A stretch of DNA of 64,000 bases from Clostridium sp. AWRP (GTDB lineage Bacteria > Bacillota > Clostridia > Clostridiales > Clostridiaceae), in the NCBI RefSeq assembly GCF_004006395.2, contig NZ_CP029758.2, forward strand, positions 3,968,001 to 4,032,000, read 5' to 3'. The notes beneath the pieces are model-generated. The model saw only the letters and a program-made list of their open reading frames with translations, did not search any database and was not told where the DNA came from. The translations under genes and the position numbers were made by a program. Below are positions 62,006 through 64,000 of this stretch, one piece after another. Each line of letters begins with the position of its first letter. Within the stretch, counting starts at the first letter, position 1.

Positions 62006-62767
62006 CTATTCTGGATATATATATTGATTTTGTGGCTTTTGAGCTGAATCTACACCTTCAACTCTTATAACAGGAGTACTGGACTTTTCACCGTTAATAT
62101 TTTCAGTTTCTACATCAATTTTCCCTGTGATTTTAATCCATTTGTTATTTTTTAATGTAGAAGCTTTATTCCAATCACATACTAATCCTGTAACCTCTGT
62201 ATCAGCAGCACAGCAAACCATCATTAATCTTGCAATTAAAAATTTATCTTTAGAATTTGCACCATCCCTAAATACAAAACCTGTTATAATTATATCTTTA
62301 CCTTTATATTTGTTTGGATTATTATAACAAATATCATCTGCTATATGAGTAAAATTTTTTCCATCAACAACTAAAATATTATCTTTTGGAGTATCTTTCT
62401 GAATACTTTTTGATTGAGTTTGGGAAGTTGAGATGTTTTTACTTATGCTATTTTTCATTACTACTTCACCCTTTTTTGAAATAAGTTCATCATTTAATCC
62501 CTGCGGATTTATGTAAATACCTAAAAACAATGGAACTAAAAACACACAAAAATAAACCTTTCTTTTGTTGATTTGTGTAGGTATAAAAAGTCTTCTTAGT
62601 TGAAAAATGGTGAGTATAAGAAAAGTAATGAAAGAAAAGCGAACATATTTTATCATTTTAGGATTAAGATAAAGATAAATTTTCCCGGATGAAAGTAAGT
62701 TGTAAACATAATAAGTAAAACATATGAGTATTACAAACCATTTAAATTCACTTTTGTTCAATTTCAC
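62006..62767 (-). CDS. TIGR03943 family putative permease subunit
   Basis: 253 residues with three or four N-terminal helices (about 10-28, 38-58, 70-88) and a C-terminal extracytoplasmic domain (ITGFVFRDGANSKDKFLIARLMMVCCAADTEVTGLVC with paired Cys). Such proteins pair with UPF0718 permeases. It starts with GTG after GGAGGG and overlaps the permease stop by four bases. The cargo (metal or small molecule) is not known. Confidence 0.88.
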   Translation of the reverse strand: MKLNKSEFKWFVILICFTYYVYNLLSSGKIYLYLNPKMIKYVRFSFITFLILTIFQLRRLFIPTQINKRKVYFCVFLVPLFLGIYINPQGLNDELISKKGEVVMKNSISKNISTSQTQSKSIQKDTPKDNILVVDGKNFTHIADDICYNNPNKYKGKDIIITGFVFRDGANSKDKFLIARLMMVCCAADTEVTGLVCDWNKASTLKNNKWIKITGKIDVETENINGEKSSTPVIRVEGVDSAQKPQNQYIYPE

Positions 62768-63885
62768 AATATCAATCCCTCCTTAAAAGGTAAGTAGTTA
62801 ACTACTGCTCCTATAATAAAACAAACTGTAAAAATCACAAAAATCAGTTTTATTATAAATCTACTTTTAAAAGTCTCACTTAACATAAGTGTATTTTTTA
62901 TATCAATCATTGGCCCAAATATAAGAAAAGCTATAATAGACCCTGTAGTAAATTGCCCAACAAATGTTCTTGCAATAAATGCATCAGTTTCAGAGCATAC
63001 TGCCAATAAAAATGCTAAACCTATCATAACAAGTATGGAATATATTTTGTCATGTCCAACTAATAAAATATATTTTCTTGGTACAACTGTTTGCATTAGT
63101 GAAGATAGAAATGCACCAATAATTACAAACCTTCCAACATCATTTAATTCTATAGTTGTATGATCCACTACTTCCATAATTGTTAATCCTATATTATGTT
63201 TTTTACCTGAATTATAATGGGAATGTCCACATCCGCATTGACAATCACTATCATGATGATGATAATGCCTGTGATGATGTTGGAAATCCATGTCTACCTT
63301 TTTTAATACAGAACTATTATCACATATAATGCTAATCACATTACCAATAATCATTGCCCCAATAATACCTAATCCACCACGCATAATAACTATGTAAATA
63401 TTATTTGAAAATGCGTAGTAAGTTGAAGCAAGTACTACTGGATTTATTATAGGTACGGAAAGCATAAAAGTAATACCTATATGTAATGGCATACCTTTTT
63501 TTATTAATTTTCTTACAACAGGAACAATTGCACAATCACAAATAGGAAATACTAATCCTATTAAAGCAGCACTTAATAATCCCAAAAACTTGTTTTTAGG
63601 TATTATCTTAGCTAAAGTTTCTTCTGTAACAAATATTTGAATTATAGATGCCAATATTGTTCCAACCATTATAAAAGGAAATGCCTCCAAAATTATACTT
63701 AAAAAAATTGTTGAAAATCCTTGTAACATTTTATTATCTGTTAAAGATTTAAATTGAATATTAGGCAGTGAAAAATGAATTGATAGCATTAATATTGAAA
63801 TGCTTGAAAACAAAATAGGAAAAACAAGCATAAAAATAATCATTATAAGAAAGTTTTTTCCCAATTTATCATTTTGAGTTATCAA
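62764..63885 (-). CDS. UPF0718 family permease
   Basis: 373 residues, about eight helices in two halves. The halves carry PICDCAIVPVVRKLIKKGMPLHIGITFMLSVPIINP and CSETDAFIARTFVGQFTTGSIIAFLIFGPMIDIKN, both family motifs. The central loop (about 200-225) holds HHHRHYHHHDSDCQCGCGHSH, rich in His and Cys and probably metal binding. The start is TTG with GGAGG nine bases upstream. It is coupled to the TIGR03943 gene. Metal export or delivery is likely but not proven. Confidence 0.88.
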   Translation of the reverse strand: MITQNDKLGKNFLIMIIFMLVFPILFSSISILMLSIHFSLPNIQFKSLTDNKMLQGFSTIFLSIILEAFPFIMVGTILASIIQIFVTEETLAKIIPKNKFLGLLSAALIGLVFPICDCAIVPVVRKLIKKGMPLHIGITFMLSVPIINPVVLASTYYAFSNNIYIVIMRGGLGIIGAMIIGNVISIICDNSSVLKKVDMDFQHHHRHYHHHDSDCQCGCGHSHYNSGKKHNIGLTIMEVVDHTTIELNDVGRFVIIGAFLSSLMQTVVPRKYILLVGHDKIYSILVMIGLAFLLAVCSETDAFIARTFVGQFTTGSIIAFLIFGPMIDIKNTLMLSETFKSRFIIKLIFVIFTVCFIIGAVVNYLPFKEGLIL

Positions 63886-63950
63886 TTGTACTTTACCTCC
63901 CTCTATTACGTTTATACTAAATTATAATATTTATATTAAATGCATAATAG

Positions 63951-63993
63951 AACAAAAATAAGAGTTAGACACTAATTTCTTAGTGCATAACTC
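63951..63993 (-). terminator. Terminator of a minus-strand gene beyond the window
   Basis: The stem GAGTTAGACACTAA / TTAGTGCATAACTC is followed, on the minus strand, by TTATTTTTGTTC. It belongs to whatever minus-strand gene lies past base 64000. Confidence 0.65.
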
Positions 63994-64000
63994 CTATTTT

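Overview
This window reads as chromosomal DNA of a low-GC, acetogenic Clostridium. The AT-rich composition, strong AGGAGG ribosome binding sites, and a complete gene cluster for the Wood-Ljungdahl pathway (CO dehydrogenase, acetyl-CoA synthase, corrinoid protein, folate C1 enzymes) suggest a Clostridium ljungdahlii / autoethanogenum / ragsdalei type organism. That placement is an inference from gene content and order; no database was searched.

Layout. 0-3.4 kb: the C-terminal part of an ABC-F ATPase and an ABC-2 type exporter pair. 3.9-6.7 kb: dihydroorotase (pyrC), a 3-hydroxyacyl-CoA dehydrogenase and a small thiamine-binding-type protein. 6.7-13.4 kb: a LytS/LytTR two-component system divergent from two tandem CstA-family transporters, each preceded by three roughly 21-bp-spaced candidate LytTR half-sites. 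13.4-23.4 kb (all minus strand): an M16C zinc peptidase, a patatin, proC, pyruvate carboxylase and tsaD. 23.8-27.1 kb (plus strand): a three-gene lantibiotic-immunity-type ABC transporter and a RusA-like nuclease with a C-terminal zinc ribbon. 27.1-31.0 kb: a DUF1836 protein and a GlpA/GlpB-like/DUF1667 operon with a leader terminator.

31.2-51.6 kb is the heart of the window. One long minus-strand array starts at acsA (CODH) and runs cooC, fhs, fchA, folD, metV, metF, lpdA, a second cooC, acsD, acsC, acsE, acsB, gcvH and a corrinoid-activating ASKHA protein. It continues into cooT, a His-rich protein, a DUF3786 protein and a formate/nitrite-type channel. Together these genes make the methyl group (formate to methyl-THF), transfer it to the corrinoid protein, reduce CO2 to CO, condense the two to acetyl-CoA, and supply nickel and reactivation functions. 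Five hairpins sit between cistrons and may tune stoichiometry.

52-63.9 kb: a universal stress protein, then a cluster of NifX/NifB-type small proteins, two ferredoxin-containing MinD ATPases, an Mrp/NBP35 ATPase and a DUF134 regulator (an ORP-like Fe-S/metal cluster assembly group). Beyond it lie a LysR/YeiH pair, a flavin reductase plus metallo-hydrolase pair, and a UPF0718/TIGR03943 membrane pair. Three promoters here share one unusual architecture: half-sites GGCATTTG and CAAATGCC exactly 42 bp apart, bracketing a TTGAYA-17-bp-TAnTAT promoter. This points to an undescribed local regulon and is the most interesting signal I found.

Intergenic spaces hold at least three families of palindromic repeats: MITE-like elements near 5.2, 23.4, 26.1 and 58.0 kb; a second family near 3.5 and 52.7 kb with fragments near 29.5 and 53.9 kb; and two very large palindromes sharing a 20-nt loop near 1.4 and 22.2 kb. 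One repeat fragment supplies the C-terminus of the GlpA-like protein, and another lies across a decayed Fur-like regulator fragment.
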